Positions 27,801 through 38,600 of a DNA stretch of 64,000 bases are shown one piece after another. Where the stretch lies: assembly GCA_025345505.1 (NCBI GenBank), contig JANVCC010000152.1, forward strand, positions 1,559,318 to 1,623,317. The letters are read 5' to 3'. Every line of letters begins with the position of its first letter. The stretch's first letter is position 1. The notes beneath the pieces were generated by a model. It did no database searches, had not been told where the DNA came from, and saw only the letters and a program-made list of their open reading frames with translations. The position numbers and the translations under genes were made by a program. Origin of the DNA: Todiramphus chloris collaris. Lineage: Eukaryota; Chordata; Aves; Coraciiformes; Alcedinidae.

Positions 27801-30800
27801 TGACAAGCAGCTGCTAGTCTTAAGCACGTATGAGAAATTCCCAATGGCCTTCCTACAGAAACAGATGTGAGTTTTGATGCTGAGTGGACAGCCCTCACAT
27901 CTACTTTTCTTTTGACTGCAACTCAAGTCAGACACTGATTGTTTTCCCAGAACTAACTTGGAAAGAAGCCCCTGCCAAAATGAACAGTTTGTTTCGATTT
28001 CCTCTCTGCTCAACTGACTCTACCTGCTTAGGGCTGCAGGATCCTGCTATGAACAGTACCTTGGTAAGAAGTATCTATGTTTTCAGGCATGCTGTTTACA
28101 GTAGGAAAACATATTTCACAATATACACACATACAGCTTAAAAATTTGAATATCAATCCTGGCTCAAATCCGTTCTTACTAAAAATATGGTCATGGAAAA
28201 ATGACACAAATAAAATTCTATTAATTTGACCCTCATACATTGCTGAGGGTACCTCTATTTTTTTTTTTCTTTATAAGAGGGATGGGTGATTTATCTATAT
28301 TTATATGGTTTCTGTTATCATACTCCCTGATCACTTGTAGCATATTTACCCTAAGAACTGCCAAATAATAAAATGAAACAATATCAAGCCATAACATAAG
28401 AAATATAAGCACACACAACACAATCATTACAATCCTATTGTTATTTGTTTTCAAGTTCCCAGTATAAAATATATATAAAATTGCATGAAACTATATAAAA
28501 ATGTTTAAAATAGGGTCTAGCTATAAAGAGATAGGTGCAGAATTTCAAGTGGCAAAGCTTCGCAGTGCTGGCAAAGAACAGCTCAATCACAGTCAAGCTC
28601 TACCAGAACCAGGTTAACATCATCACAAACCTGCAGCTGACCATAGGTTTCGAAAACATAACCAAGAATAAACTCAGATTAGTTCTCCTCCTGCCCCTGA
28701 AGGATGCTGCAGTGTGGTGCAGACACTAACCCCAAGAGTTTTGGCAGTGCTTGCTGGCTGCACACAGCAGCTCATTTTTCCATGCCTCCGGCAGAGAAAT
28801 CCTCTGCGATACTCAGCTGGAATCTCATATATTTCCTGAAACTCCTACCAAAACTAAAAGTTACTTGGGGGCTGCAGAAAACTCTGCAGCCTTCATAAAC
28901 ATTCTAATCATTTTGCATAATTAACAGCGTCCATGGACATAAAGAAATTTGCAGCTATTTGACACCACACTGCAGTGAAACAGGAAAAGAAGGTGAGAGC
29001 TTGAGGTGCTGAGAGAATTTTAGGTGGGGACAATGCAATTATCCCAACAGAAATAGGATCCGAGCATTCATTTTTGGAAAGGGTGTTCAATTTTTGTACC
29101 CGGAGGCAGAAGTATTTCCATGCTGTGACTCACATACCACTTTCACAACCTCTTCTGATTGAGTTGCTCATCTTCAGACCTAACCCGGACCCTACCATTT
29201 TCTCTTGGTTTAGCACTTCTGAGCTATTTCAAAACACAATGACATCAGAAGACGTTTTAAAACAAGCTTTGCTTTCTATTTTACTGCTGGCTAAACACTA
29301 GTGCTCACAGAACCAGGCATATCCAGCATCCAAGACCCTCTCTATCCCCCAAAAAGCCTTAATGGAAACAGCTTCAGGATCTCCAGTAAGCAGCCAGCCT
29401 GCTAAGCCACAAGGACTGTGCAAGAAATAGGCAACAACTGTAATAGCAGCGTGGCTGATATAGTATCACTTTCTGTTTGGAAACCACGTGGTGTAGTCTG
29501 AACTCACACTGAGGGCCTGGTGTATTTCTCATACCTATATTTATATTTATTTTTCAAATAGAAGACCTCAGGTTTAAACCTCATGTTTTCTTCTAACAAG
29601 TTCTCAGGATTATAAGCAAAACAAAGCACCTGCAAGATGTAGCACGCATTTCTTGGTTTTTGACTCTGATGAAGTCACAGATTCAGTCTTACATTTAATA
29701 CTGAAATATGTTACATAAAGCAAACACTAAGGACCCAGATGTTTGGTTAGTGAAGGTGAAAATTTAACTCATGCAAAAGAAGGTACACTTTACCAAACTT
29801 TGCAATTCAACTGTGTGTTGGAGATTTAAGGAAGGAAGGAAAATGAAAGAAAATACTTCTGGAGAGTTCATAAAAGAGACCTTGATACACAGGCAAAATG
29901 GATCCAGGGCTTTTTTTAGAGGAGAAGCAGAAGGAAGAACTAAGGAGCTTATAAATGAGATGGTATAAGGAAATGCAAACCCTCTTTTTCATTGCTTTAG
30001 GAGGAAGTAATGTGCACATATCAGTAGCAGATCTAAAATGAAAAGCAGCAGGTTAGATGACAGATGTACTGCTGTATCCATCGAGTCTGATTGACCAGAG
30101 CTGCCACAGGGCTTGGATCTGGTCTTGGCATTCCCAGACTGGTCATCCTTGACTCCTCTGCATGATTATTGCAAGTAAAAGTGCTTTGGGTTAAAACCAC
30201 AATTACTGCAATACGCGTGTAGCTAGATGTAAATACAGCAGTCTGGGGCATCTTATCTCTTAAGATGTCTGGTATCTAATTAATGCCATTCATTATGGTT
30301 TTGCACAGATTCACCACTAATTCACAGTCCCATTCCAGCTTCCACTCTCCTGACAGTCACTTGACTCAAACTTATAGATGATGTATTTCCGGTCTACAAC
30401 ACTGAATGCAACTAAACAGGTTACGCATCGTAAATCAAACTATGTCTGAAAGGATCAAAGTCCTATGATTGACCTTGTCTCAAAATGGATACGACTTGTT
30501 TATTCACCTTTGGAATCTTCATTCATGTAGTGCTATTTCAATGCAGGGCAATTCTGATAAGTAAATAGGCTTGTAACTTGGGGACTCACAAAATCTTTCT
30601 CATTCAGATTTAAAAGTCTCATCATCATCTCAGAGTGAAAAGGGCTGGCTGCTAGGCTGCTGCACAAGCACTTCGGTAACTTGGGGATGGGGAAAAAAAA
30701 AGATAGCAAAATAGTTAGGAAACCTGACCCTTCTCCTGTAAAACACAGCTTCATCTACCGAGTCACACCAGAGGCTGAACTGGAACCGTTGTCTCACGCC

Positions 30801-31662
30801 CCAGGAGCAGGTGACCAGCGTCAACATACAGCTGAGCCACCCGCAGTCCAAAAGCAGAGGTCTGAGACCCCTTTTCCTTGGCACCTACCCCTGCCAGCTG
30901 CTGAACGACGGCGGGACTGTTACTGCAAAATACTCGGAGCGCCGGGAACCTCAGCGCACGGGCAGCTTCCCGGGCACAGCCCCGAGTGTCTGCCCCGCTC
31001 CAGGCTGAGCAGCGCCGGCAAACAAAGAGCGGCGTGGCCCCGCCGCTCGCCTTCAATCGCACCCGCAGCAAGAAGATGCAGCAGCTGAGCTGACAGGGCT
31101 CTTGCTCGAGAGGTATTAGAGAATACCAGCGGTTAGGGAATGCCCCAAGGAGGAGGAGGAGAGCACGGGGAAGAGCGGGAAAGGCCGGCCGGGATGCCCA
31201 GCATACCTGGGTAAGACCGCACGGAGGCACTCCCTGCTCCCAGGGATGCTCTCCAGGGGAGCTGCTCTCCCTCCTGCGCGCTCCCCACGGCCCAAAGGTG
31301 CCTTCTGCGCTACCCCCCAGTGGAAACCCCTCCCGGCAGCCGGCAGCTGAGCCCCCACGGAGTGCTAACGCATCCCTCTCCGCGTCCCCCGCCCCGCTCC
31401 ACCGCCCCCCGCCCCGCCTAGCCCTTTGTCCACCGCGGGAAGCGCCGGGGCCCCGGGGAGCCGGTCGGGGAGGCCGGTTACCGATGGAGACCTCCTGGGC
31501 GAAGGCGAGCGAGATGAGGAGCAGTGGCAGCCCCACGGCGATGCAGGTGACGATCTTGTCCAGCGCCAGCTCCAGCCGCAGCCCTTTGTAGCGCGTCTCC
31601 GGCGGCTCCTTCAGCAAGAAGTCGGAGAAGACGTACTCGGTGGCGATGTGCGCGATGGCCAT
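6736..31662 (-). CDS. PANX1: Pannexin-1, complete gene (5 coding exons)
   Basis: PANX1 forms large-pore plasma-membrane channels that release ATP and pass anions. Coding segments are 31662-31482, 22392-22253, 10795-10572, 9522-8852 and 6821-6736. They join in frame to 433 codons plus TGA; human PANX1 has 426. Seen in the translation: first transmembrane helix at about residues 38-56; extracellular-loop-1 cysteines at 66 and 84; Trp74, Arg75 and Asp81, known to line the outer pore constriction; loop-2 cysteines at 246 and 265; an N-glycosylation sequon NDT at Asn255; a DxxD caspase site (DTID) at 375-378; and a C-terminus ending RQRLIDSTC. These positions agree with human numbering. The ATG sits in a good Kozak context (CCGCCATGG). 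The order next to HEPHL1 is as in human. Identification is by recall of the family and exon-by-exon agreement; UTR ends are uncertain. Confidence 0.96.
6822..8851 (-). other. PANX1: PANX1 intron 4
   Basis: GTAAAG donor and TCTCTTTAG acceptor. It holds the unexplained open frame at 7738-7948; otherwise nothing recognised. Confidence 0.9.
7738..7948 (-). other. Open frame ending in a strong splice donor, PANX1 intron 4
   Basis: On the PANX1 strand a frame of about 70 codons includes [20 protein letters not shown] and [17 protein letters not shown] and ends AAGG|GTAAGT, a near-perfect donor. Its end phase (1) is the phase with which exon 5 starts. No good acceptor with a pyrimidine tract is seen upstream, and I do not recognise the protein. 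It may be a cryptic or alternative exon, an old exon remnant, or chance. Confidence 0.2.
8852..9522 (-). CDS. PANX1: PANX1 coding exon 4
   Basis: 671 bp between acceptor TCTCTTTCAG and donor GTAAAGTG. It completes Ser182 and encodes residues 183-405: [19 protein letters not shown], the third helix, extracellular loop 2 with Cys246, Asn255 (NDT sequon) and Cys265, the fourth helix, the [14 protein letters not shown] cytoplasmic segment, and the tail with DTID followed by Gly. Frame extension past either end gives only intron sequence. One residue is missing relative to human just before the caspase site, which shifts it to 375-378. Confidence 0.96.
9523..10571 (-). other. PANX1: PANX1 intron 3
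   Basis: GTAAGA donor, TTTCAG acceptor, T/A-rich, nothing recognised inside. Confidence 0.9.
10572..10795 (-). CDS. PANX1: PANX1 coding exon 3
   Basis: 224 bp between acceptor TTCCTTCAG and donor GTAAGA. It encodes residues 108-181 plus two bases. It starts with the second membrane helix ([15 protein letters not shown]), then the LFWRF turn and the cytoplasmic loop with [20 protein letters not shown]. The cytoplasmic loop then carries a variable stretch ([15 protein letters not shown]), followed by conserved SENLTQS leading into exon 4. Confidence 0.94.
10796..22252 (-). other. PANX1: PANX1 intron 2 (11.5 kb)
   Basis: GTATGT donor and TTCCTTCAG acceptor. Apart from the CR1 fragment at 11300-11927 I see no repeat, exon or RNA gene. 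The open frames of 60-142 codons (for example near 13.7 and 16.2 kb) show no family signature. Confidence 0.85.
11300..11927 (+). mobile_element. CR1 LINE 3' fragment in PANX1 intron 2
   Basis: It contains the end of the RT region and the conserved 3' UTR: the tract near 11550 with CTGGAGAAGAGGAGGCTCTG, the part ending GAGCAACCTGATCTAGATGA, and the terminal ATTCTATGGTTCTATGA at about 11907-11923. It is 5'-truncated, as most CR1 copies are. It lies antisense to PANX1. Confidence 0.9.
22253..22392 (-). CDS. PANX1: PANX1 coding exon 2
   Basis: 140 bp between acceptor TTTTCCCAG and donor GTATGTAC. It encodes residues 61-107, most of the first extracellular loop: Cys66, the SWRQ motif holding Trp74 and Arg75, VDSYCW with Cys84, and ends at LPLWLHK-like sequence (IPLWLHK). 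It joins exon 1 by completing a glycine codon and ends in phase 0. Confidence 0.95.
22393..31481 (-). other. PANX1: PANX1 intron 1 (9.1 kb)
   Basis: GTAACC donor and TTTTCCCAG acceptor. The right end is part of the CpG island. Homopolymers occur at 23.3, 24.4 and 26.4 kb; otherwise nothing recognised. Confidence 0.85.
23297..23316. repeat. C13 homopolymer followed by A-run
   Basis: Thirteen Cs at 23297-23309, then an A-rich run, in PANX1 intron 1's left neighbour (intron 1 begins at 22393). A simple repeat only. Confidence 0.9.
31482..31662 (-). CDS. PANX1: PANX1 coding exon 1
   Basis: Residues 1-60 plus the first base of codon 61. It encodes the cytoplasmic N-terminus ([20 protein letters not shown]) and the first membrane helix with its [13 protein letters not shown] core. 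The donor is ATCG|GTAACC. The start ATG at 31662-31660 is preceded by CCCGCC and lies in a CpG island, as expected for a first exon. The very GC-rich frames that run through this exon on both strands are shadows. Confidence 0.96.
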
Positions 31663-31909
31663 GGCGGGCCCGGCACGACCCGGCTTGGCGCGGCACGGGA
31701 CGGGACGGCACGCCTCGGCTCGGCTGTGGAGCGGCGCGGCGCGGCGCGGCTCGGCTCGGCTCAGCTCAGCTCCGCCCGGCGCGGCTCGGCAGCGCCCCCG
31801 CAGCCCGGCCCGGTCTAGCGCGGCCCGGCTCTGCAGCTCCGCCCGGCGGGCCAGGGGGGCCGTGCCCGGCTGCGGGCTGGGCCTCTCCGCCTGGGACGGG
31901 GAGGAGGGA

Positions 31910-31931
31910 GGAACGGAACGGAACGGAACGG
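31910..31931. repeat. Short GGAAC tandem repeat in promoter
   Basis: Four perfect copies of the pentamer GGAAC (phase variable), about 250-270 bp upstream of the PANX1 ATG. A related CGGCT/CGGCG-rich pentamer tract lies at about 31710-31780. Confidence 0.8.
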
Positions 31932-34900
31932 CAGGAGGTGGGGCCGTGCAGCCCCTCGCCCTGCTTGGACCGAGGGGCTCGGGGCCGTGACGGGCTCCTT
32001 GGGTTGACCCCAGGGATGGAGACTTCTTGTGTTGCCGTTTACACCAATCGCCTCTGGGCTTCTCGCCAGGCACCGCTGAGGAGAGCCTGGCTCCGCCAGC
32101 GCTACACCCCCCTCTGTTCTTTGCGTACACCGTGAAGATCCCTTGAGCCATCTCTCCCCCAGGCTGAACAGCCCCAGCTCCCCCAGCACACACCTCCCCG
32201 CCTCCGTCTGACATGCTCCAAGCCCTTAATCTACCTAGCACAGTGTGCTGTGGATTTCCGCCCCCCCCGAGTTTGGTCGCCACCGTCACATCTCAAGTCG
32301 CCTTTTGTGGGAGTCAGTGGTGCGCCTTCACCTTTACTAACCCTTAATTCATTTCCCCCCGCCTTTGTATTTTTCCGGTTGCTTTCTGAGCCTCTAAGCT
32401 TGGAGCATTCCCAGCCCCCTGAGACAAGGAGCTATAGAGGTGGCTGTCCATCCTGGAAAGAGCCACAGCCTGTGCTGTGCTTTGCATATAGCACTTCCCT
32501 AGCTCGTACTGCTTTTGCCAAAGGGGACAAATTGTTCCCTTCTCTGCTCAGCTCTCACTTTATAAAACCACTATCTTATCTGCTTTCAATTGTCCTTTTC
32601 ATTTTTCCAAGTCGTAATCCAAGGAAATCATTCCTCATATGGAAACTGTTCCACATCAAATTACCTTTCCTGTTCATTCTGTGATGTTCTTGTGCTGCTT
32701 TGTCCTCTCCTGGATGAGGCTGAGTGATGTGACTCATTCTGCATTCAAGATGCAGGTGTCCCAGACATTTATGTAATGGTACTAGGCTGTTTTCTAGTTT
32801 GCTGTGTTCTTAATTCCTACCGATTCCCAAAGTTCAGTTGCCTTTCTGCCCGCTAAAATGCACTGGAGCTAATGTCATTAAGCTGTTAAATAAGAACCCA
32901 TTTCTGAGATACATAGGCACTATGATGCACATAGGACTAGGACTGCTTTTTTCCACAAGTACTACTGTAAATGTATCAGTACTCGATTTTATCTTTTTAT
33001 CACTCATTTTTTCATGCTACTTGTACTTATGATTGTCACTCAGTCACTTTTTCACACCACTTACAGAAAATAATGAAGAGTTAATGGTCTTTGCAGCACT
33101 CCATAAGTGACTTTCAACATGAAATTTGGACACTTCATCCTGTCTTTTAACCAGTTATAAATAACCTTCACGGACACTTCTTGTCATCCCATGGTGATTT
33201 CACTTCCTTAAGAAGCTTTAACTATGGACCTTCTCAAATGTTTTATGGAAATGTAAGCAGCCTATATGCATCCAGGTCTCTTACCTGTATGTTAAATCCT
33301 TCAGAAATCTTACTGAGGCACAAATTTCTTGAAGGAGAAGAAAAAAGAAATAATAATAATAAAAATCAATTCCTCCATGATCTATTTTGTTCCTTTGGCC
33401 ACTTTTCTGCTTTGGGTTGGTTTTTTTTCTTTCGGAATGATTTCAGCCAGCTTGCATTGTGTGGGTGTCAGAGCTGTTGATTCCTTTGGAAAACTTTTAA
33501 AGATTAATCTTGTATTTGTCACCTTCCCAGCTTTTGGTACTAGGACAGCTTCCAACTGCTACGCAAGTTCATAATCCAGATTCTTCATACTTGAGGGCCT
33601 GTAGCACTCTGCGGATAACCTGACTGCCTTGGTGAGTTGTTCATTTTGTTTCTTTGTTCATTTTGTTGCTTTACCCTGTTCCTGCTGGTGCTTCAGCCCA
33701 GCACAGATGCTGCCCTTCAACACAGGGTATGGCTGGCCATGGTGCTGCCTGTTCCAGGCAAGCAATGGAAAACCCAATGCTTTACACTTTCTGTGATGGC
33801 TTCATGCTCTCTGCGGCAGGTTTTGTCACTTGGGCAAGCAGTGGTGATGTCCTGAGGCCCCGAGGATTTTTGGGGCTTCATTCTTTTTTCACAGCCACTA
33901 TCCAGCTGAGAAGCATGCCAGATGAAGTTGACTGTGCCAGAAGGTTCGTACAAATAACTGGATTCTTAGTGTCGTTGTAATCTCTTTGGCTGGCTAGTTT
34001 CTCTGGTCAAAACATATTTATGATTCTGTTTCTAAAAAGTCAAACACATTAGCTATTCTAAAAGGAAAGTACCAAATAATTTCCTTTATTAACTGCATGT
34101 TTAAGAGAAAGGCTTTAATTTTGTATGTATACAGAGAGCTAATGTTCTTCACAGACAGACAGTGTTTTTGCACAGAACAGGAGACCTCAATTTTAATGTT
34201 TACAAAACAGAAAGATGAAAGGGCTTAGAGTTTTTGTCAGCTCAAAGGGAAGGATTTAGAGGAGTTTGGAAGTGTTTATTGCCATAGTGCAACTCCTATC
34301 TGGGCTCAGTCCTGCAGTTCTACCTCACGTGTGTGCTCTTAAATGACTGGGAAAAAAAAGAAGAATTGAGCAATAACAGAAAAATCAAAGAAACTTCAAC
34401 ATAGTGGTTAACTGGACAGCAGAAAACATTAAGCTAAGTAAGAGTGATGGTCAGCAAAGTTTCCTACATTTGAACATACTTCAGAATACAGAATTGGAAA
34501 AAAAAACCTTAAAAAAATCCCAGCAACTTGAATTTACATTCAAAATCAAATTTGGATAAACAGTTTCACAGATGTTTTTTGTTCTGGAGTTCCTCTGCAA
34601 GAGCTGTAGCTGATGTGAGCAGGCAAGAATGAGAACTATCTAATTAAAAATTATCTATAAACATTCAAGTATCACTAAACATGGCCTGATTCTGCCTGTC
34701 TTCCTTGCGGAGCACCGAGATAAGCCTCCCGATGGTTTCATTACAGGTAAGGAGTGAGGTGCTACTTGGTGCAAAAAAGAGGCACAGAGTCAAGACCACA
34801 ATGAGCAGCAATTACAAAGTCAACTAACTTTCTCGGAGATTGCACAGGGCTAGATTTTTAAAAGGACTAATAAAAACTGTTAGAAACTAACAGCAGAGGC

Positions 34901-35360
34901 ACTGCTGAACTCCATCAGATGCTAAAATATGTTGGTAACTGAATGCTTTTAAAAATCTGTCTCCTGTGCACAATTTCCTCATTTAATAGGGGGGGAAAAA
35001 AAAGGGAGAATCACTTAAATGTCAATAAATTCACTGAGCCGGACTTTTGGAAGCTGCAAGGACTTCCAGATTAACACCTGCTCCTTCAGAAGCTGGCAGA
35101 CTTAAACCAGTACCTGGTGGTATTTATTCCCTAGCATGAGCCCCGTGTTGCTGCACAGAGTGCACGGATGCCACGCTGCCCGCTTCTTACCCCTGTGGAA
35201 ATCCTGTGCAGCCAGTGTGGAGGGCAAGACACGTGCTGTTCTGCTTGGATGCCAAATTTGATCTTGGGCAGGACTCAGATGAACTCCAGAGAAGTGGAAA
35301 TGGTGCTGGGTGGTACGTCGCTCTCAGAGCTGAACCCAACAGCGTATGTCTTGCTCCAGT

Positions 35361-35366
35361 TTTATT
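35361..35366 (-). terminator. HEPHL1: Candidate HEPHL1 polyadenylation signal
   Basis: AATAAA on the minus strand about 56 nt after the HEPHL1 stop. Another AATAAA lies at 35128-35123, about 300 nt after the stop. Either would leave a short 3' UTR. Which is used cannot be told. Confidence 0.3.
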
Positions 35367-35421
35367 AGCAGCATGTCGTGGAATCTGGTGCGGCTCTGTG
35401 AATGATGCTAAAAGTGGGGAT

Positions 35422-35624
35422 TTACAGGGAATCTGCTAGAAGTGCACTTTTGTCATGCAGAGCCATGTAGCGGATCCTGCTTCCTTGGCGAGTGACGAGG
35501 CAGAAGAAGATTAATACTGTTGACAGCAGAACAAGTCCAATGAAAAAAAAGGCTGCAAGTATCAGGCTGGCTTCTCCGGGACTCAAAGTTTTGCCAAAAA
35601 TATTGTCTCCTTTGCTGTCAGTGT
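35422..35624 (-). CDS. HEPHL1: HEPHL1 coding exon 20 (membrane anchor and stop)
   Basis: 203 bp ending in TAA at 35424-35422. It encodes [19 protein letters not shown], a hydrophobic span of about 23 residues ([20 protein letters not shown]), a basic turn (TRQGSRIR) and a short tail ending ALLADSL. Human HEPHL1 likewise ends with a single helix and short tail. Confidence 0.93.
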
Positions 35625-38600
35625 CTGTTAAAAGAGAAGTAGCTCATGAGAGATCTGCACATGAATCTGAAGTGTTTTAAATGACATTTAAAAAATCCTT
35701 ACCCTTTGCAGTGGTTCTATTTTTTGCAGTAGATGTCTCATAACCTCCAGTTGTGTGTCCTTCTTCTGAAGCTTTCCACTCTGTGCAGAGAGAAAAAGCG
35801 TAGTTAAGTTCAATGCATTAATAAATCCTTTTTTCTCTTCTGCAAAAGATTTTATTAAATTATTTCTACCCTGTGGATCTGAACAGAAATCATGATTAGA
35901 TCAGCACAGCTATGGCTCTGGGCAGCTCTGTGGGCAACAGCCCCCTTGTCTGCAGGCATATCTGTTACTTCGCTACTTACTGTACTAATAGGAGAAGGGA
36001 TAACAGTTTTAAACTTAAAGAGGGTAGATTTCAGTTGGACACAATGGAGAAATTTTTTACTACAAAGGTGGTGAGACACTGACACAGGTTGGCCAGAGAA
36101 GTTTGTGGATGCCCCATCATTAGAAGCATTCAAGGTCAGATTGGATGGGGCTTTGAGCAACCTGATCTAGTAGAAGAGCATGTCTCTTTTGAGGAAAGGC
36201 CGGGAGACCTGGGTCTGTTTAGCCTGGAGAAGACCCTCTCTCAAGGGGATCTTATTAGTGTTCGTAAATATCTAAATGGCAAGGGTCAAGAGGATGGGGC
36301 CAGTCTCTTTTCAGTGATAGGAAAAGGGGAAACAGTAACAAACTAGAACACAGGAAATTCCACCTAAACATCAGGAAAAACTTTTTTACTGGGAGGGTGC
36401 CAGCACTGGAACGTGTGGCCCAGGGATGTTGTGGAGTCTACTTTCTGAAGACTCAAAACCCGCCTGGATGCATTTCTGTGCAGCCTGCCCTAAGGGAACC
36501 TGCTGAGGCAGGGAGGTTGGACCAGATCATCTCCAAAAGTCCCTTCCAGCCCCTACCATTCTGTGATTTTGTGTGATTCTGTTAAGATGTCCCTGCCCAA
36601 AGCAGTGCGTTTGGACTAGGTGATCTGTAAAGGTTCCTTCCGACCCAAACCATTCTGTGATTCTGCATTTGCTTGTTCATTTGAAGTTTCACAGCCCGCA
36701 TGAATATGTGGTATAAAATAAATTCACCTTATCCAAGGAAGGGGCATTTTAGCTAGATTTGGCATTACATTTGTCATCCTGCTACTGCAGGGTTACAGGT
36801 ATGAAGCGTTCTTGCTGCCACGGTTGCAACCCCTGCAGAGGAGTGTAGCAAGAACAGTAGGGACTCAGGCAGGAGATGTGGGATCCAGATGTTTAGTGAA
36901 ATGATGTGAAGAGGCTTACAAAGCAGTTTTGCTTTCATTCACAAATGGTTGAAGGGACCAGCACCACTCAAAAAGTTTGCCAACTTCTTAGTCAAAGGAT
37001 CACCTATTTCTTGGACAAGGCAAACAATCATTTTCTTTCTCTTTGTATCTCAGCTGGTCTCTGCCCATGCAGGAAAGGGTTCAAATAGCTCTGGGAGCCA
37101 GCAGTGATTGCAGGAAGGAACCAGCACTGTGCTGGCCTGCAGGCCCTTCCACACCCTATGTGTCAGCAAGGCTGAAAAATAGCTTTGCAGTTGTTCCATC
37201 CACCACCTGCAGATGACTAAGAGTCTGCAGACTGCCACTGTCTTAGGAGGGCTCTTGTGAAGCACCAACTGGTTTTAAGTTCCAGAGCACAGCAGAGGTT
37301 ACTGTCTTTGCCATGTCACTAGGGGTATTTGTCCTTTCTCTAGACAATGCTAACTGGCCAGGGCAGTAATGTACAGGTGCTTCCCACCAGAGTGTAGGCT
37401 GCAGTGGTGACATTAGCTCTCTTCCTTTCCTCCCTGCCTTCCATCTGACCTGCTGTGATACCACCTCTGAGTCCTGGTACAGATGTGTTTCTGATACTGC
37501 ACCTGCTTTATTGATGGTGTAGGTCGTCTCCATGCCAGCATGGATATGATCAGCTACATGGCAGTGGAGAAGCCATGTTCCAGGGTTTTCTGCTAGGAGT
37601 TCAATAGTCTGGAAAGTCCCAGGGAAAAGGTCATATACATCTCCTCTGTGGTCCTTATCTGTCTGTGGCAAGGCAAAACCAACATCATGAGAATCATGTC
37701 TTAACACTCCCTGCCCTGGGCACTGAAATATTCCAGTTAGATTTTCAGCCCCTCAAGGCAGATTAAATGCTTCTTGTTAAACTTTTCTGCTGAGTCTCAT
37801 CCAGGGAAACTGAGGTCTGTGGACACCTTCTTTGATCGGTTAATTAACAACAGGAGCCCTCTCCTGAGGACTTCAAGTGCTGGTTGAGCACAGGTGTTTC
37901 CTTGAAAGACAGACTTTTTAGATAGACCTGCCAGTGGCAAGCTGTCACAACATAAAACCATACTCTAAGCAGGCACAATTCTCTCTGATCAACCTTCTGT
38001 ACCTTCCTAAAACCCAAGGGTAAACATGGATTTTAACCCACCTAACCATGTCCTCTAATAGTGACAGTTATTCATGGTTCATAAGAGGCTTACAGTAATA
38101 AAAGCTTTGCAAGGATCTAATTAATTTTTTATTTCCTTCATATACAACACTCCCACCAGCCTCAGACCCCACCCAGGGCTCCATGCCAAAGCTGCAAAAC
38201 TAGTCCAGAACCTGGACATTTTTGTAGAAATTTCCCATCACACTATAAAGGTTTTTCTTTGATTAATTTTACCAACCTTGAAGATGAAGGTCTGTGCGTG
38301 GAAGTGAACCGTATGTATGTCCACTTCATTGCCCATCCCTATCAAATACCAGTTTGTCCTATCACCTTCATTCATCGTTAGACCCAGGAGGCTGTTATAA
38401 ATCTTCCCATTGATTGCTGGAAGAATGACAAAATAGGACTGATTAGTAACTGGTCATGGTACAGGTGATGCTAACCTCTACTTCAGGCATCATTCACACT
38501 TTCTGTGTGGGGAGAAGGGGTGCCCAGGCAGAGAGGGGACAGGCATGTGTGGCCAGGGCAAGGGCTCTCCATAGTGACCGCTGCCATTGCAGGGAGACAG

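Larger units (their letters stand above)
30880..32050. promoter_or_regulatory. PANX1: CpG island / PANX1 promoter region
   Basis: This is the one strongly GC- and CpG-rich stretch in the window. It surrounds PANX1 exon 1 and its upstream side (31663-32050 on the plus coordinate). GC boxes (CCGCCC on plus, GGGCGG on the PANX1 strand) are at 31772-31777 and 31839-31844. No TATA box is evident. A TATA-less CpG-island promoter fits a broadly expressed gene. The transcription start cannot be fixed. Confidence 0.75.
31663..35421. other. HEPHL1-PANX1 intergenic interval
   Basis: 3.76 kb between the HEPHL1 stop and the PANX1 ATG. It includes the HEPHL1 3' UTR and its candidate poly-A signals at the right and the PANX1 promoter at the left. 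Between about 32.1 and 35.0 kb the sequence is AT-rich and featureless to me. Confidence 0.85.
35781..37502 (-). other. HEPHL1: HEPHL1 intron 18
   Basis: It holds the nested CR1 pair (35989-36666). The rest is unassigned. Confidence 0.85.

Noticed and set aside
30763..32289. 508-codon open frame on the minus strand across PANX1 exon 1
   Set aside because: It is open because the CpG island has few stop codons. Only the part from 31662 to 31482 is genuine coding sequence; the rest is promoter/5' UTR and intron.
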